Positions 34,770 to 43,537 of a DNA stretch of 64,000 bases are shown here, in pieces. The notes under the pieces were generated by a model. It was not told where the DNA came from. It made no database searches and saw only the letters and a list, made by a program, of their open reading frames with translations. Numbering within the stretch: position 1 is the stretch's first letter; every line of letters begins with the position of its first letter. The position numbers and the translations under genes are program-made. Source of the DNA: Sporosarcina sp. FSL K6-1522 (GTDB lineage Bacteria; Bacillota; Bacilli; Bacillales_A; Planococcaceae); assembly GCF_038622445.1 (NCBI RefSeq), contig NZ_CP152019.1, positions 620,001-684,000 of the forward strand. Direction: 5' to 3'.

Positions 34770-35514
34770 ACTGTTCACCGAATAAATGATAAATATTTTG
34801 TCGCTTAATATGTAATTGTTTTAGAATGAATTTCTCCACAAAATCATTCGTTGGCTGGTTAATAATTTGTTGCGGCGTTCCAAATTGCGAAATATGCCCT
34901 TGATTAATGATCAAGATTTTATCGGATAGCGTTAAAGCCTCTTCTGGATCATGTGTCACAATAATCGTTGTCAGTTTGAATTCCTTAGCGATGGATTGAA
35001 TGCGCTGCTTAATGGATTCTTTAATGACACCATCTAACGCACTCAACGGTTCGTCTAACAATAAGATCTTAGGCTTCATGACGAGCGTTCTTGCAATCGA
35101 CACGCGTTGTTTTTGACCCCCTGATAGTTCGCCTACTTTCTTTGTTAAATGTGGCGTCAATTCCAGAAAATCGATGTATTCTTGAAGTTCTGCGTCAGTT
35201 ACCAATCCTTTATTGTTTCGTAAACCATAAACAATATTGTCGTACGCATTTAAATTGGGAAACAGTGCGTAGTCCTGAAACACAATATTAAAGCCACGAT
35301 CCTTCATCGATACATTCGTCAAATCCGTGTTATTAAAAATGATTTTTCCACGGTCCATTTTCGTTAGCCCTAAAATGATGTTTAACAATGTTGTTTTACC
35401 ACTTCCACTTGGGCCTAATAATGAGACGATCTCGCCTTCTTCAATCTCAAGATTTATGTCATCCAGAATTAATTTATCATCAAATTGCTTGCTAATATTT
35501 TGTAATTTTAGCAA
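34762..35514 (-). CDS. ABC transporter ATPase of the phosphonate importer
   Basis: A 250-residue cytoplasmic ATPase. Walker A is GPSGSGKTT (about residues 34-42), the signature is LSGGQKQR, Walker B is ILLLDEP and the switch His is in VTHDPEEAL. The protein stops about 30 residues after the core, so there is no TOBE domain. The TTG at 35514 is chosen because AAGGAGG lies 7 bases before it; the GTG at 35523 abuts the site. It is the first gene of the five-gene operon (ATPase, permease, binding protein, phnW, phnX) and diverges from a DeoR regulator. Confidence 0.9.
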   Translation of the reverse strand: MLKLQNISKQFDDKLILDDINLEIEEGEIVSLLGPSGSGKTTLLNIILGLTKMDRGKIIFNNTDLTNVSMKDRGFNIVFQDYALFPNLNAYDNIVYGLRNNKGLVTDAELQEYIDFLELTPHLTKKVGELSGGQKQRVSIARTLVMKPKILLLDEPLSALDGVIKESIKQRIQSIAKEFKLTTIIVTHDPEEALTLSDKILIINQGHISQFGTPQQIINQPTNDFVEKFILKQLHIKRQNIYHLFGEQYA

Positions 35515-35594
35515 ATCGCTCACCTCCTTCGCTACAACCTTAGTATAGGAGGGCAATGTAAATGTACATTGCGATTTTTGTAAACAATTCGTAA

Positions 35595-35623
35595 ATGTTG
35601 CCCAATTGTTGACTACTTGTTGA
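35595..35623. promoter_or_regulatory. Three helically phased direct repeats, candidate DeoR operator
   Basis: ATGTTGC (35595), TTGTTGA (35606) and TTGTTGA (35617) recur at exactly 11-bp steps, one helical turn apart, in the 180-base region between the importer operon and the divergent DeoR gene. Confidence 0.5.
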
Positions 35624-35696
35624 GCAATTAATGCTATATTTACTGCCAAGTCCCTCGTTACTTATGAGGAGAACATTGAATAGGCGGGTGAAGTAG

Positions 35697-36461
35697 ATGC
35701 TTCCACTTGAAAGACAACAGAAGATTATCGACTTACTCACGATTAAAAAAGTAGTAAAGATTACAGAACTCACTGAAGCACTTCATGTTTCGATTGAAAC
35801 CCTTAGAAGAGACATAACGCTTCTTACGCGTAAAGGAAAAATCGAGAAGATTTATGGTGGCGTGAAACTGATTGAATCGAAGTTTGGAGAGTCGGCATTA
35901 GGTGAACGTATGGGGAGTCGCTTAGCGGAAAAAGAACAAATTGCACAAACCTGTAGTAGCTATATTAATGATGGGGATTGTATTTATATCGATAGTGGTT
36001 CGACGACGTATCAAATTGCGAAGTATATCAAACATATGAAGAAGCTGACTGTGATTACGAATTCCATCCCTGTTATTAATGAACTTCTCAATAGCCATAT
36101 TGAGTTGATCATTATCGGTGGAAAAGTGAGGCCACATGAACAATCGGTTACGGCTTTTGATTATTTATTTAACTTTAATGAATTGAATATCGCGAAAGCC
36201 TTTATTTGCGCGAGTGGCATCACCCTTGAAAAAGGGATTTCAGATTATAGCTTGGAAGAGGCCATCACTCGCAAGAAAATTATTGAGCTGTCTAAAGAGG
36301 TGTATGTTGCTGCGGATCATACGAAGTTCGAGAAAGATGTAACGATTGGCATTGCTCCTATTGATAACATCGATTACATCATTACGGACAATGGGGTAAA
36401 GAAGGAGATTGTTGAGAAATATAAGGCGGCGGGTGTGAGGTTGATTGCTAATGGGGAATAA
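35697..36461 (+). CDS. DeoR/GlpR-family transcriptional regulator
   Basis: A 254-residue regulator. The N-terminal winged helix (about residues 4-58, ITELTEALHVSIETLRRDI, then LTRKGKIEKIYGG) is the DeoR signature. A sensor domain of the ribose-5-phosphate isomerase-like fold follows (about 75-235), with YIDSGSTTYQIAKYI and VYVAADHTKF motifs that bind phosphorylated ligands in the family. It is divergent from the 2-aminoethylphosphonate operon and is probably its regulator; a phosphonate or phosphoaldehyde intermediate would be a sensible effector. The ATG has a GGCGGGTGA site. Most DeoR proteins act on sugar genes, so this pairing is notable. Confidence 0.9.
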   Translation: MLPLERQQKIIDLLTIKKVVKITELTEALHVSIETLRRDITLLTRKGKIEKIYGGVKLIESKFGESALGERMGSRLAEKEQIAQTCSSYINDGDCIYIDSGSTTYQIAKYIKHMKKLTVITNSIPVINELLNSHIELIIIGGKVRPHEQSVTAFDYLFNFNELNIAKAFICASGITLEKGISDYSLEEAITRKKIIELSKEVYVAADHTKFEKDVTIGIAPIDNIDYIITDNGVKKEIVEKYKAAGVRLIANGE

Positions 36462-36542
36462 AGGGCATCCGTTGAATTCGCCGCGGTGCTTGGGGATATC
36501 TCTCAAGCATTGAACATTGTCGGTAAAGCTCTTCTACAAAAC

Positions 36543-36597
36543 AAAAAGCAGGCAGTCTCAACACCCCATTGCGGTTTGCTGAACTGCCTGCTTTTTC
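36543..36597. terminator. Bidirectional terminator
   Basis: AAAAAGCAGGCAGT pairs with ACTGCCTGCTTTTT (mispaired only in the loop), between the DeoR and symporter genes. The 80 bases before it hold nothing recognisable. Confidence 0.88.
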
Positions 36598-36626
36598 AAT
36601 TTCTTCTAATCACAACAGTAGAAGGT

Positions 36627-37901
36627 TTACGCCAATTCTTCAACTGATTCATAAGATTTCTTTTCTTTCTCTGTGCCGAAACGACCTTCCCACTTTGCCA
36701 TAACAACTGTCGCCAATGCATTACCAAGCACATTCACGACTGTACGTCCCATATCAAGAAGCCTGTCGACACCTGCGATGAATGCAAGTCCTTCGAGTGG
36801 AATCCCAACAGTTCCAAGTGTCGCCAGTAAAACAACGAAAGACACGCCTGGTACACCTGCAATCCCGTTAGAGGTAATCATCAATACTAAGACTAATGTA
36901 ACTTGTTCCATAATGCTTAAATCAATGCCATACATTTGCGCGATGAAGATCGCAGCAAGTGCTTGATACAACGTAGAACCATCTAAGTTAAAGGAATAGC
37001 CCGTCGGAATGACGAAAGAAACGATATCTTTCGGCGATCCGAATTTCTCCATCTTCTCCATCAGTTTCGGCAAAACTGTTTCCGAACTGGAAGTGGAATA
37101 AGCCAAAATAAGCTCTTCTTTTAGTTCTTTAATAATGCTGAAGATGCTCGTGCCAACCAGTTTCGCAATACCGCCAAGCACAACAATCACAAAGAAAATC
37201 ATTGTCGCATAAACAAGTATCATTAACTTGCCAAGCGGTATCAAGGACTCTAAACCAAATTTCGATACTGTCACACCCATTAGACCGAAAACGCCAATCG
37301 GAGCAAATTTCATGATAAAGTTTGTTACCCAAAACATAGCATCCGCGGTACCTTGGAAAAATGCAAGAACAGGTTTTCCTTTTTCACCAACCGACGCAAT
37401 CCCCAAACCGAATAATACAGAGAAGAAAATAACCGAAAGCATATCCGCATTCGCCATCGCTTGGATAACATTGCTCGGTACAATACTAACAAGAACATCC
37501 ATGAAGCCTTCATTTTGCACGCTTTCAGTTGTTTGGACATAACTATCAATATCGCCTTTTGTCAGCGTAGACATGTCAATACCAACACCAGGCTTGAAAA
37601 TATTTGCCGCAGACAACCCGACAATGATCGCAACTAGTGAAATCACTTGGAAATAGATCATCGTCTTGCCGCCAAGCTTCCCTAATTGTTTTAAATCGCC
37701 GGTACCCGCCACACCGACAATTAATGTCGAAACGATAATCGGCACCACAATCATTTTAATCATGTTAATAAAGATTGTACCTAGTGGTTGCAAATAAGTT
37801 TCTACCGCAGGATTTCCATAAAAAATGGCACCGACAGCAATCCCTAAAAATAATCCTATAAGAATTTGATATCCTAAACTTAGTTTAAATTTCTTCTTCA
37901 T
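36627..37901 (-). CDS. Dicarboxylate/amino-acid:cation symporter (DAACS, DctP/GltP type)
   Basis: A 424-residue membrane carrier of the GltPh fold, taking up C4-dicarboxylates, glutamate or aspartate with Na+ or H+. Eight hydrophobic segments and two hairpin motifs are visible: SSSETVLPKL (HP1 serine-rich tip, about residue 270) and FNLDGSTLYQ (the NMDGT-equivalent on helix 7, about 300-310). GIAGVPG lies in HP2. The Arg that selects for acidic amino acids (helix 8) is in GVDRLLDMGRTVVN. A cre site 26 bases upstream and TGTCGG direct repeats further up suggest catabolite control plus the adjacent two-component system. Glutamate versus succinate/malate cannot be decided here. Confidence 0.9.
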   Translation of the reverse strand: MKKKFKLSLGYQILIGLFLGIAVGAIFYGNPAVETYLQPLGTIFINMIKMIVVPIIVSTLIVGVAGTGDLKQLGKLGGKTMIYFQVISLVAIIVGLSAANIFKPGVGIDMSTLTKGDIDSYVQTTESVQNEGFMDVLVSIVPSNVIQAMANADMLSVIFFSVLFGLGIASVGEKGKPVLAFFQGTADAMFWVTNFIMKFAPIGVFGLMGVTVSKFGLESLIPLGKLMILVYATMIFFVIVVLGGIAKLVGTSIFSIIKELKEELILAYSTSSSETVLPKLMEKMEKFGSPKDIVSFVIPTGYSFNLDGSTLYQALAAIFIAQMYGIDLSIMEQVTLVLVLMITSNGIAGVPGVSFVVLLATLGTVGIPLEGLAFIAGVDRLLDMGRTVVNVLGNALATVVMAKWEGRFGTEKEKKSYESVEELA

Positions 37902-37926
37902 CCAAAAGTCACCTCTTATCTCCTAA

Positions 37927-37940
37927 TGAAACCGCTTTCT
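37927..37940. promoter_or_regulatory. CcpA-binding cre site upstream of the symporter gene
   Basis: TGAAACCGCTTTCT matches the cre consensus at all but one position and is nearly palindromic. It is 26 bases before the symporter start codon. Confidence 0.65.
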
Positions 37941-37989
37941 TTATATCAGAATTCGGTATATAGAATATATTACAGATGACTTATGGAAA

Positions 37990-38005
37990 CCGACAAAATC
38001 CGACA
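37990..38005. promoter_or_regulatory. Direct repeats, candidate response-regulator site
   Basis: CCGACAAAATCCGACA contains CCGACA twice with a 10-bp period. It sits upstream of the symporter gene. B. subtilis GlnL binds direct repeats of a TTTTGT type, which the minus-strand reading partly resembles. Confidence 0.4.
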
Positions 38006-38060
38006 TTGTATAATTCAGTATTTTCTGCCTGGATGAAGATTCGCATCATTCTTTTTACAA

Positions 38061-38948
38061 TTATAACCGCATCAGTTTATCTTCTACTTCGAGATACAGC
38101 ACTTGAATAAACTTCTTGCTATTAATTTTCACTTTTATCGGTTCCTGATGGTCTTCCTCAATTTGCTTCATACGACTGCGTATTTCTTGGAAATCAAAAT
38201 AACGAGGCGCATAATACTCAAACTCTGCAGTCGTATAGTCTACTGCCCCAAGCGACGCCAAATTATTGACCGCCATCAGAATTGTTCTGCGAATTCGTTG
38301 CTCAATCGCTTTGCTTTCTTTAGTGATGTCTACATTGCCAATCTTATGTGCGACTGCTTCGTATAGCTCTTTTAATGGCGGCAACTGCGCCCCCCGCCCC
38401 TTCTGACTCATCAAAATCTCGATCATCATGACGATATCGTCGCTCCCAACTTCTCCGATAATCCCCATATCATTCAAGATTGTTAACACAATTTCCTTCA
38501 CACTTCGCTGCTTTGGCGCTTGAACAACTGGCCCTATATGTGCCAATGACTCGCGAATCGCCATTAATGAAGCTTGTAAGCGAAAATTTTCCGTAGTCTT
38601 TTGTAAAATGCTCTGCACTTCCACACGGTTAATCGGCTTATGAATAAAAAATTCCACACCTTTTTCATAAGCTTCTCCTACCATTTCTTTATTAACAACT
38701 TGGGAAATCATAATAAATTGTCCCTGATAACCTCGACTTTTCAATTGCTCCATCGTTTCGATGCCGTCCAATTCAGGCATTAATAAATCAATCAACACCA
38801 TATCAGGTTGTAAGGATAGCACGGTGGTGAGGGCCTTCACCCCACTCTCTGCCTCACCAATGACCATGCCAAGACCACCTTCTGTTATGACTCTCTCCAG
38901 CATTCGTCGGCTGGCCATATCATCATCTACTATAAAATAACGCAGCAT
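38061..38948 (-). CDS. GlnL (YcbB)-like response regulator
   Basis: A 295-residue cytoplasmic regulator. The receiver domain (about residues 1-120) has the DDD acidic pocket, phosphoacceptor Asp54 in VLIDLLMPELDG and Lys in FFIHKPINRVE. The C-terminal half (about 145-290) is a YcbB-type DNA-binding domain with the segment EQRIRRTILMAVNNLASLG. In B. subtilis this type, with its partner kinase GlnK, activates glutamine uptake and breakdown. Its ATG shares one base with the kinase stop codon (TAATG), so the two are coupled. The adjacent symporter gene is the likely target. Confidence 0.88.
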   Translation of the reverse strand: MLRYFIVDDDMASRRMLERVITEGGLGMVIGEAESGVKALTTVLSLQPDMVLIDLLMPELDGIETMEQLKSRGYQGQFIMISQVVNKEMVGEAYEKGVEFFIHKPINRVEVQSILQKTTENFRLQASLMAIRESLAHIGPVVQAPKQRSVKEIVLTILNDMGIIGEVGSDDIVMMIEILMSQKGRGAQLPPLKELYEAVAHKIGNVDITKESKAIEQRIRRTILMAVNNLASLGAVDYTTAEFEYYAPRYFDFQEIRSRMKQIEEDHQEPIKVKINSKKFIQVLYLEVEDKLMRL

Positions 38949-40222
38949 TATTCAACTCGCTTTCGAATGGTATTAATGGGAATTCGGACACGAAAAATCG
39001 TTCCCTTTTCCGGCACTTCAATTTGAATCTGGCCTCTCAGTGCCTGTATAATTTCCTTCACATGAGACAAGCCAATCCCCGTCGCCGCAACGCCGCGGTC
39101 GTTAAACTTCGTTGTATAACCGGGTTCAAAAATAATCGGAACATCCCCTTTCGGAATACCTTTGCCCGTATCTGTTAGCTGAATACAAAGATGTTCTGAA
39201 TCCTCATGTAGCTCAAAATGAATTTCTCCCACGTCTGCAATGGATTCAACGGCGTTAGCAGTAAGATTATTCAACAAAGCAAGCAATGGGATATGTTGAC
39301 CCGTTTCAAAATCGACAGATGCCGATAAACGGAAAGTGATCGTCTTTTTTAATAGCTCACTGTATTTTTTATTGGCCGTCATGACAAGATCAAGTAAATC
39401 AGACAGTAAAAACACGTCATCTCTTTTTTCTTTTGTAATCTTGGAAAGTCCCGACAAAATACGTTGTGAATCCTTTTTCACCTCATGGATTTCCTGTGTA
39501 ATGGACAAAGCTTGCATACTCAAATCCCGAAGATTCTGCTTTTTCAATTTCCTGTATAAGTCATGGCTGGAAGCCGTAATTTGCTCAATATGATTCATCG
39601 ATTTCTGCAAATAAAGGGTCTCCGCATACAGCTCAGAACCGACACTCAGCATTTCCTGCATGCGCTTCTTTTGTTCCGAGATTGTAATTGAACTGTATAA
39701 CCCTACAATAAAGTAACTGCGAAATAGGGCCACTCCGCCAACCAATGCCCAATCCCGTAATCCTAAGCCTTCATGGTGTAACAGCCAGTCGCGCATCAGA
39801 AACTCCGCGCTATTTCCAACAAACTCGAATACTGCACCCCAAGCTCCTAAAAATAATGGGAACATTTTATACTTCTCTATATTGATCATACTTAAGCCAG
39901 CTGCAAATAGAAAATAATACAAAAATGACGGCAAATGATTTTTAAAACTTGTCAATAGATGAAATTCATCGAGCATCATATCCCCCAAAAGGCGAAAACA
40001 AACAACCGTTATCCCCGTTACCAACCCAGTTCGTATAAGGGATGTTGGCGGTCGAATTAAAATCAGCAAGAAGTAAGCGATACTTCCCAATCCAAAACGG
40101 AATATTTCGCCATTGAAAGGAATCACTTTAAATTCACCAGCAACCGCCGTCAATAGGGCCGTCAACACTAACATGGTTCCATCTGCTTTATTAAACTTTA
40201 GGTTAAGAAGTTTTTTTTGCAT
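38948..40222 (-). CDS. GlnK (YcbA)-like membrane sensor histidine kinase
   Basis: A 424-residue kinase. The N-terminal half has about six hydrophobic segments (about residues 15-190), followed by a coiled stretch with an HDLYRKLKK segment that may hold the phospho-histidine. The ATPase domain has LNNLTANAVES (N box), TDTGKGIPKGD (G1) and TGIGLSHVKEI (G2). The domain order matches the GlnK/YcbA family rather than classical HisKA kinases. The ATG at 40222 has CAGGAGA 6 bases upstream; the frame extends to 40309 without a better start. It probably senses an amino acid or dicarboxylate and controls the symporter through its coupled regulator. Confidence 0.85.
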   Translation of the reverse strand: MQKKLLNLKFNKADGTMLVLTALLTAVAGEFKVIPFNGEIFRFGLGSIAYFLLILIRPPTSLIRTGLVTGITVVCFRLLGDMMLDEFHLLTSFKNHLPSFLYYFLFAAGLSMINIEKYKMFPLFLGAWGAVFEFVGNSAEFLMRDWLLHHEGLGLRDWALVGGVALFRSYFIVGLYSSITISEQKKRMQEMLSVGSELYAETLYLQKSMNHIEQITASSHDLYRKLKKQNLRDLSMQALSITQEIHEVKKDSQRILSGLSKITKEKRDDVFLLSDLLDLVMTANKKYSELLKKTITFRLSASVDFETGQHIPLLALLNNLTANAVESIADVGEIHFELHEDSEHLCIQLTDTGKGIPKGDVPIIFEPGYTTKFNDRGVAATGIGLSHVKEIIQALRGQIQIEVPEKGTIFRVRIPINTIRKRVE

Positions 40223-40300
40223 AATCGTCTCCTGCGTAAGGTACTGGGTAAGAACTTCATTCAAGTAAAAGTATAGCATGTCTTGTGGTAGGCGATATTT

Positions 40301-40354
40301 AAAATCCACAAAGCCCAGCGAACTAATCCTATCGCTGGGCTTTGTGGATTTTCT
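40301..40354. terminator. Long bidirectional terminator
   Basis: A perfect stem of about 20 bp (AAAATCCACAAAGCCCAGCG with its complement) is followed by a T-rich run on the plus strand and TTTTAAAT on the minus strand. It separates the AroE-like gene, the end of the catabolic operon, from the kinase gene. The 100 bases up to the AroE stop hold nothing clear. Confidence 0.85.
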
Positions 40355-40454
40355 TTTTCTTTTTGTAAAGACAAGGTTTCGACTCTATTTATGGAACACT
40401 GTAGCCTGACTTCCTCAAGAACGACGGAAAACATGAGAAAAGCACCTGTTGAAA

Positions 40455-41288
40455 TTAACTTAAAGCTTTATGAAGTGACGCCATCATTTGTTGGTAATTC
40501 ACTTTCCGACCAGTCCATTTTTCAATCGAAAGTGCATTTTGTAGTGCCAACATCTTCATACCATTTTGCGTCCGTGCACCATTTTGACGAGCTTGTTTTA
40601 ATATCTTTGTTTCTGCAGGATTATAAATAATATCTGAAACAAATGCATCTTTCTTTAACTTAGTAATATGGATAGGTGATTGATCTATGTCAGGCCACAT
40701 CCCAATAGATGTAGTTTGAACAATTACATCATATTGATACTGCATACTTTCTGCCTCTTCAAGAGATAGAACATTTGTATATTTATGGTCTCCGCCAACT
40801 TCTTTTAACGCATTAGCCCTTTCAATCGTTCGATTAGCAATATCGATACGCAATTCTCCATATTGGGATAGCGTATGATAAATGGACAAAGCCGCTCCTC
40901 CAGCACCTAAAATTAGGATACTTTCTTCATGTAAGCTTTGTCTATTCATATCTTCCAATAAGCCTTGGAGCCAAGCTTCTCCATCAAAATTATATCCTAC
41001 ATACTTTCCATCAATAAGTTGTACAATGTTGACTGCACCTTTTTTTAGAGCTATTGCATCTACTTCATCCAAAAAGGGAATTACTTTAGCTTTATAAGGG
41101 ACAGTCACCATAAATCCTTTTATACCAATCGCTTTCATCCCTTTAATAGCAGTCTCTACATCTTCATGCTCTACGTGAAAAGCTTGAAAGTAAGCATCTA
41201 TCTCGTTTAATTGATACGCCTCATTTTGAAGTAAAGGCGATAACGAGTGTGCTATCGGATTTCCTATTATGCCAAATAATTCGCTCAT
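40455..41288 (-). CDS. Shikimate dehydrogenase-like oxidoreductase (AroE family, probably catabolic)
   Basis: A 277-residue NAD(P)-dependent dehydrogenase. It keeps the AroE fold cues: SLSP (Ser15, Ser17), catalytic Lys66 in VTVPYK, Asp102 in NFDG, the dinucleotide loop LILGAGGAALS (about 125-135), and the late GMKMLALQNA helix. Several substrate-contact motifs differ from classic AroE: NVT is MVT (Met60), NTDG is NFDG (Phe101), and the HN after SxSP is QN. It is the last gene of an acetoin-dehydrogenase-type operon rather than an aromatic-biosynthesis one. I infer oxidation of a hydroxyl group on a non-shikimate substrate, perhaps a cyclitol or hydroxy acid. True shikimate dehydrogenase activity is not excluded. 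Confidence 0.8.
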   Translation of the reverse strand: MSELFGIIGNPIAHSLSPLLQNEAYQLNEIDAYFQAFHVEHEDVETAIKGMKAIGIKGFMVTVPYKAKVIPFLDEVDAIALKKGAVNIVQLIDGKYVGYNFDGEAWLQGLLEDMNRQSLHEESILILGAGGAALSIYHTLSQYGELRIDIANRTIERANALKEVGGDHKYTNVLSLEEAESMQYQYDVIVQTTSIGMWPDIDQSPIHITKLKKDAFVSDIIYNPAETKILKQARQNGARTQNGMKMLALQNALSIEKWTGRKVNYQQMMASLHKALS

Positions 41289-41308
41289 CTCAATCCCTCA
41301 TTAACGAC

Positions 41309-42736
41309 TTAATATTGTTCTTGACTCCAAACGACCAATTTCATTTCTGTCATTTCTTCAATTGTATATTTTAGCCCTTCACGTGCATTACCGCTTTCTT
41401 TAACACCACCATACGGCATTTGATCTACTCGATAAGTTGGAATATCATTAATCATGACGCCACCTACTTCAAGCCTCTTAGAAGCATTCATTGCTGTGTA
41501 AATGTCCTTGGTGAAAATTCCCGCTTGTAATCCGTATTTTGAATCATTGATGTAGTCAATACCCTCACCTACATGTTCAATAGGGTTAATCGTGACAATC
41601 GGCGCAAACACTTCTTGACAGGATACTTTTAAATGGGGTTCTGCACCTACAATGACAGTCGGTAACAAGATATTATTTTCAATCACACCACCAGTAATGA
41701 CTTGTGCGCCTTCTCGAATCGCTTCATCAATCCAGGATTTCGCTCTATCCTGCTCATTTCTTGAAATAAGGGAAGATACATCTGTCTTTTCATTCAACGG
41801 ATCTCCCAATACTAATTTCTCCGTCACCTCTTTAAATTTCCTTATAAATTCATCAAATAGATTCTCATGAATATAGATTCTTTGAAGCGAGATACAAACT
41901 TGTCCTTGGTTAGAAAAAGCACCTGTCACACATTTGGGAACGATTTTATCGATATTCACTCCATCATCTATGATAAGACCAGCATTAGAGCCCAGTTCTA
42001 ATGCTACTTTCTTTAAACCCGCTTTATTTCTAATTCCTATCCCTACTTCTGGACTTCCAGTAAAAGTAATCATGCTCACCTTATCGCTTGTTACAAGTCG
42101 ATCCCCAACTTTTCGCCCACTTCCAGTCACCACATTAAAAGCACCGCGTGGTAATCCGGATTCTTCCAGTAACCCCGCAAGAAAATAAGCGGACAACGGG
42201 GTTTGAGATGCCGGCTTTAATACAATCGTATTCCCAGCCGCAATAGCAGGGCCTACTTTATGGGCAACTAGATTCATCGGAAAGTTAAATGGAGTGATTG
42301 CAGCTACTACTCCGATAGGCTCTCTTAACGTATAACCTAGTCTCCCTGCACCATTTTTTGCGGCATCTAAAGGAATCATTTCACCATGAATACGCTTTGC
42401 TTCTTCCGCTGCAAACTTATATGTTTCAATCGTTCTATCTACTTCTCCTAAAGAGAACTTCAATGGTTTTGAAGATTCCATAGAAATAATTTCAGCAGCC
42501 TCAACTCTATTTTTCTGTAATAATACAACCAGTTTCTCTAGTATTTCGGCTTTTTCATAGGCAGTTAGCTTCGCCATAACTTCTCGGTTATTGTAAGCAG
42601 CGTCAATTGCGGCATCCACTTGTTCATCAGATGCTTGAGGGATTTCTGCAATTTTTTCTTCTGTATAAGGAGAATATAAATTCTCATACTGTTCAGCTAC
42701 AATCCATTCGCCGTTGATAAATAATCTTTTCTTCAT
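41309..42736 (-). CDS. NAD(P)-dependent aldehyde dehydrogenase
   Basis: A 475-residue soluble enzyme oxidising an aldehyde to an acid. TPFNFPMNLVAHK (about 148-160) and KPASQTPLSA bind the cofactor, FTGSPEVG is the nucleotide turn, LELGSN holds the general base Glu (about 250), and NQGQVCISLQRIYIHE holds the catalytic Cys (about 284). The ELGSN and GQVCISLQR versions are typical of the lactaldehyde/sulfoacetaldehyde/GAPN-like branch rather than betaine-aldehyde enzymes. It is sixth of seven genes, 20 bases before the AroE-like gene. In an acetoin-type pathway it would oxidise the aldehyde released by thiamine-dependent cleavage. The substrate is not predictable. Confidence 0.88.
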   Translation of the reverse strand: MKKRLFINGEWIVAEQYENLYSPYTEEKIAEIPQASDEQVDAAIDAAYNNREVMAKLTAYEKAEILEKLVVLLQKNRVEAAEIISMESSKPLKFSLGEVDRTIETYKFAAEEAKRIHGEMIPLDAAKNGAGRLGYTLREPIGVVAAITPFNFPMNLVAHKVGPAIAAGNTIVLKPASQTPLSAYFLAGLLEESGLPRGAFNVVTGSGRKVGDRLVTSDKVSMITFTGSPEVGIGIRNKAGLKKVALELGSNAGLIIDDGVNIDKIVPKCVTGAFSNQGQVCISLQRIYIHENLFDEFIRKFKEVTEKLVLGDPLNEKTDVSSLISRNEQDRAKSWIDEAIREGAQVITGGVIENNILLPTVIVGAEPHLKVSCQEVFAPIVTINPIEHVGEGIDYINDSKYGLQAGIFTKDIYTAMNASKRLEVGGVMINDIPTYRVDQMPYGGVKESGNAREGLKYTIEEMTEMKLVVWSQEQY

Positions 42737-42762
42737 TCAGTTCTCCCCCTACCTAGAAGTGA

Positions 42763-43515
42763 TTACCTTCCTAATACGCCACCGTCTACAGGGATTAGCG
42801 TCCCCGTTACATAATCCGAAGCAGATGCAGCTAAAAACAATGCAACACCAGCAACATCCTCTGGTGTTCCCCATCTTTTGGCTGGAATTCTAGCTTCTAC
42901 TTGTGGACCTCTCACCGGATCATTCATCAGATCCGTATTCATCGTTGTTAACATATAACCTGGTGCTATTGCATTCACTTGAATACCGTCTGCTGCCCAC
43001 TCATTCGATAAAGATTTTGTCAATTGCAAGATAGCACCCTTGCTCGTAGAATAAGCAACTGCATTAAAACCACCTAATACAGAAAGGATTGAGCCCATAT
43101 TAATGATTTTTCCTGATCCTTGCTTTTTCATTTCCATTCCAGCAAGTCTTGATAATTCAAAAACTGCAGTGACATTCAGCGCAAGTGTTCTATCCCAACT
43201 ATCTAGCGAAACTTCAAACGCAGGTTTTCTTTCAATTAAACCAGCACTGTTTATTAAAATATTAACTGTCCCACCTAGCTTTTCTAAAGCTTCTTTAAAA
43301 GATTGCCTTAAGCTCTCTATGTCTAACAAGTCCCCTTTAACAACATGAACTTTTGCTTCGTTCGCTATTAACTTGTTGGAAATATTAAACATCTCATCTG
43401 AAATATCAATTATTGCAACCTCAACACCTGCATTATGAAAAGCCTCGACCATTGAAAAACCTAATCCCTGGGCACCGCCTGTTATAATCGCTTTTTTCCC
43501 ATTCAAGTTGAACAT
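42763..43515 (-). CDS. SDR-family oxidoreductase (KduD/gluconate-dehydrogenase-like), first of two
   Basis: A 250-residue classical short-chain dehydrogenase. The cofactor motif is TGGAQGLG (about 12-19), NSAG follows, catalytic Ser is in NMGSIL and Tyr/Lys in YSTSKGA (about 154-158). The C-terminal PVDGGVLGR ending is typical of 2-deoxygluconate dehydrogenase and gluconate 5-dehydrogenase-like enzymes. The ATG at 43515 has AAGGAAGGTGA upstream; the longer frame to 43560 overlaps the E3 gene. It strongly resembles the SDR at 53033 in the TRAP operon of the same regulon, so the two may act on related hydroxyls or be paralogues from one duplication. Confidence 0.88.
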   Translation of the reverse strand: MFNLNGKKAIITGGAQGLGFSMVEAFHNAGVEVAIIDISDEMFNISNKLIANEAKVHVVKGDLLDIESLRQSFKEALEKLGGTVNILINSAGLIERKPAFEVSLDSWDRTLALNVTAVFELSRLAGMEMKKQGSGKIINMGSILSVLGGFNAVAYSTSKGAILQLTKSLSNEWAADGIQVNAIAPGYMLTTMNTDLMNDPVRGPQVEARIPAKRWGTPEDVAGVALFLAASASDYVTGTLIPVDGGVLGR

Positions 43516-43537
43516 TTGTTCACCTTCCTTACTGTGA

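Noticed and set aside
40391..40630. 79-codon plus-strand frame opposite the AroE-like gene end
   Set aside because: Mostly antisense to a supported gene; no ribosome site or promoter.
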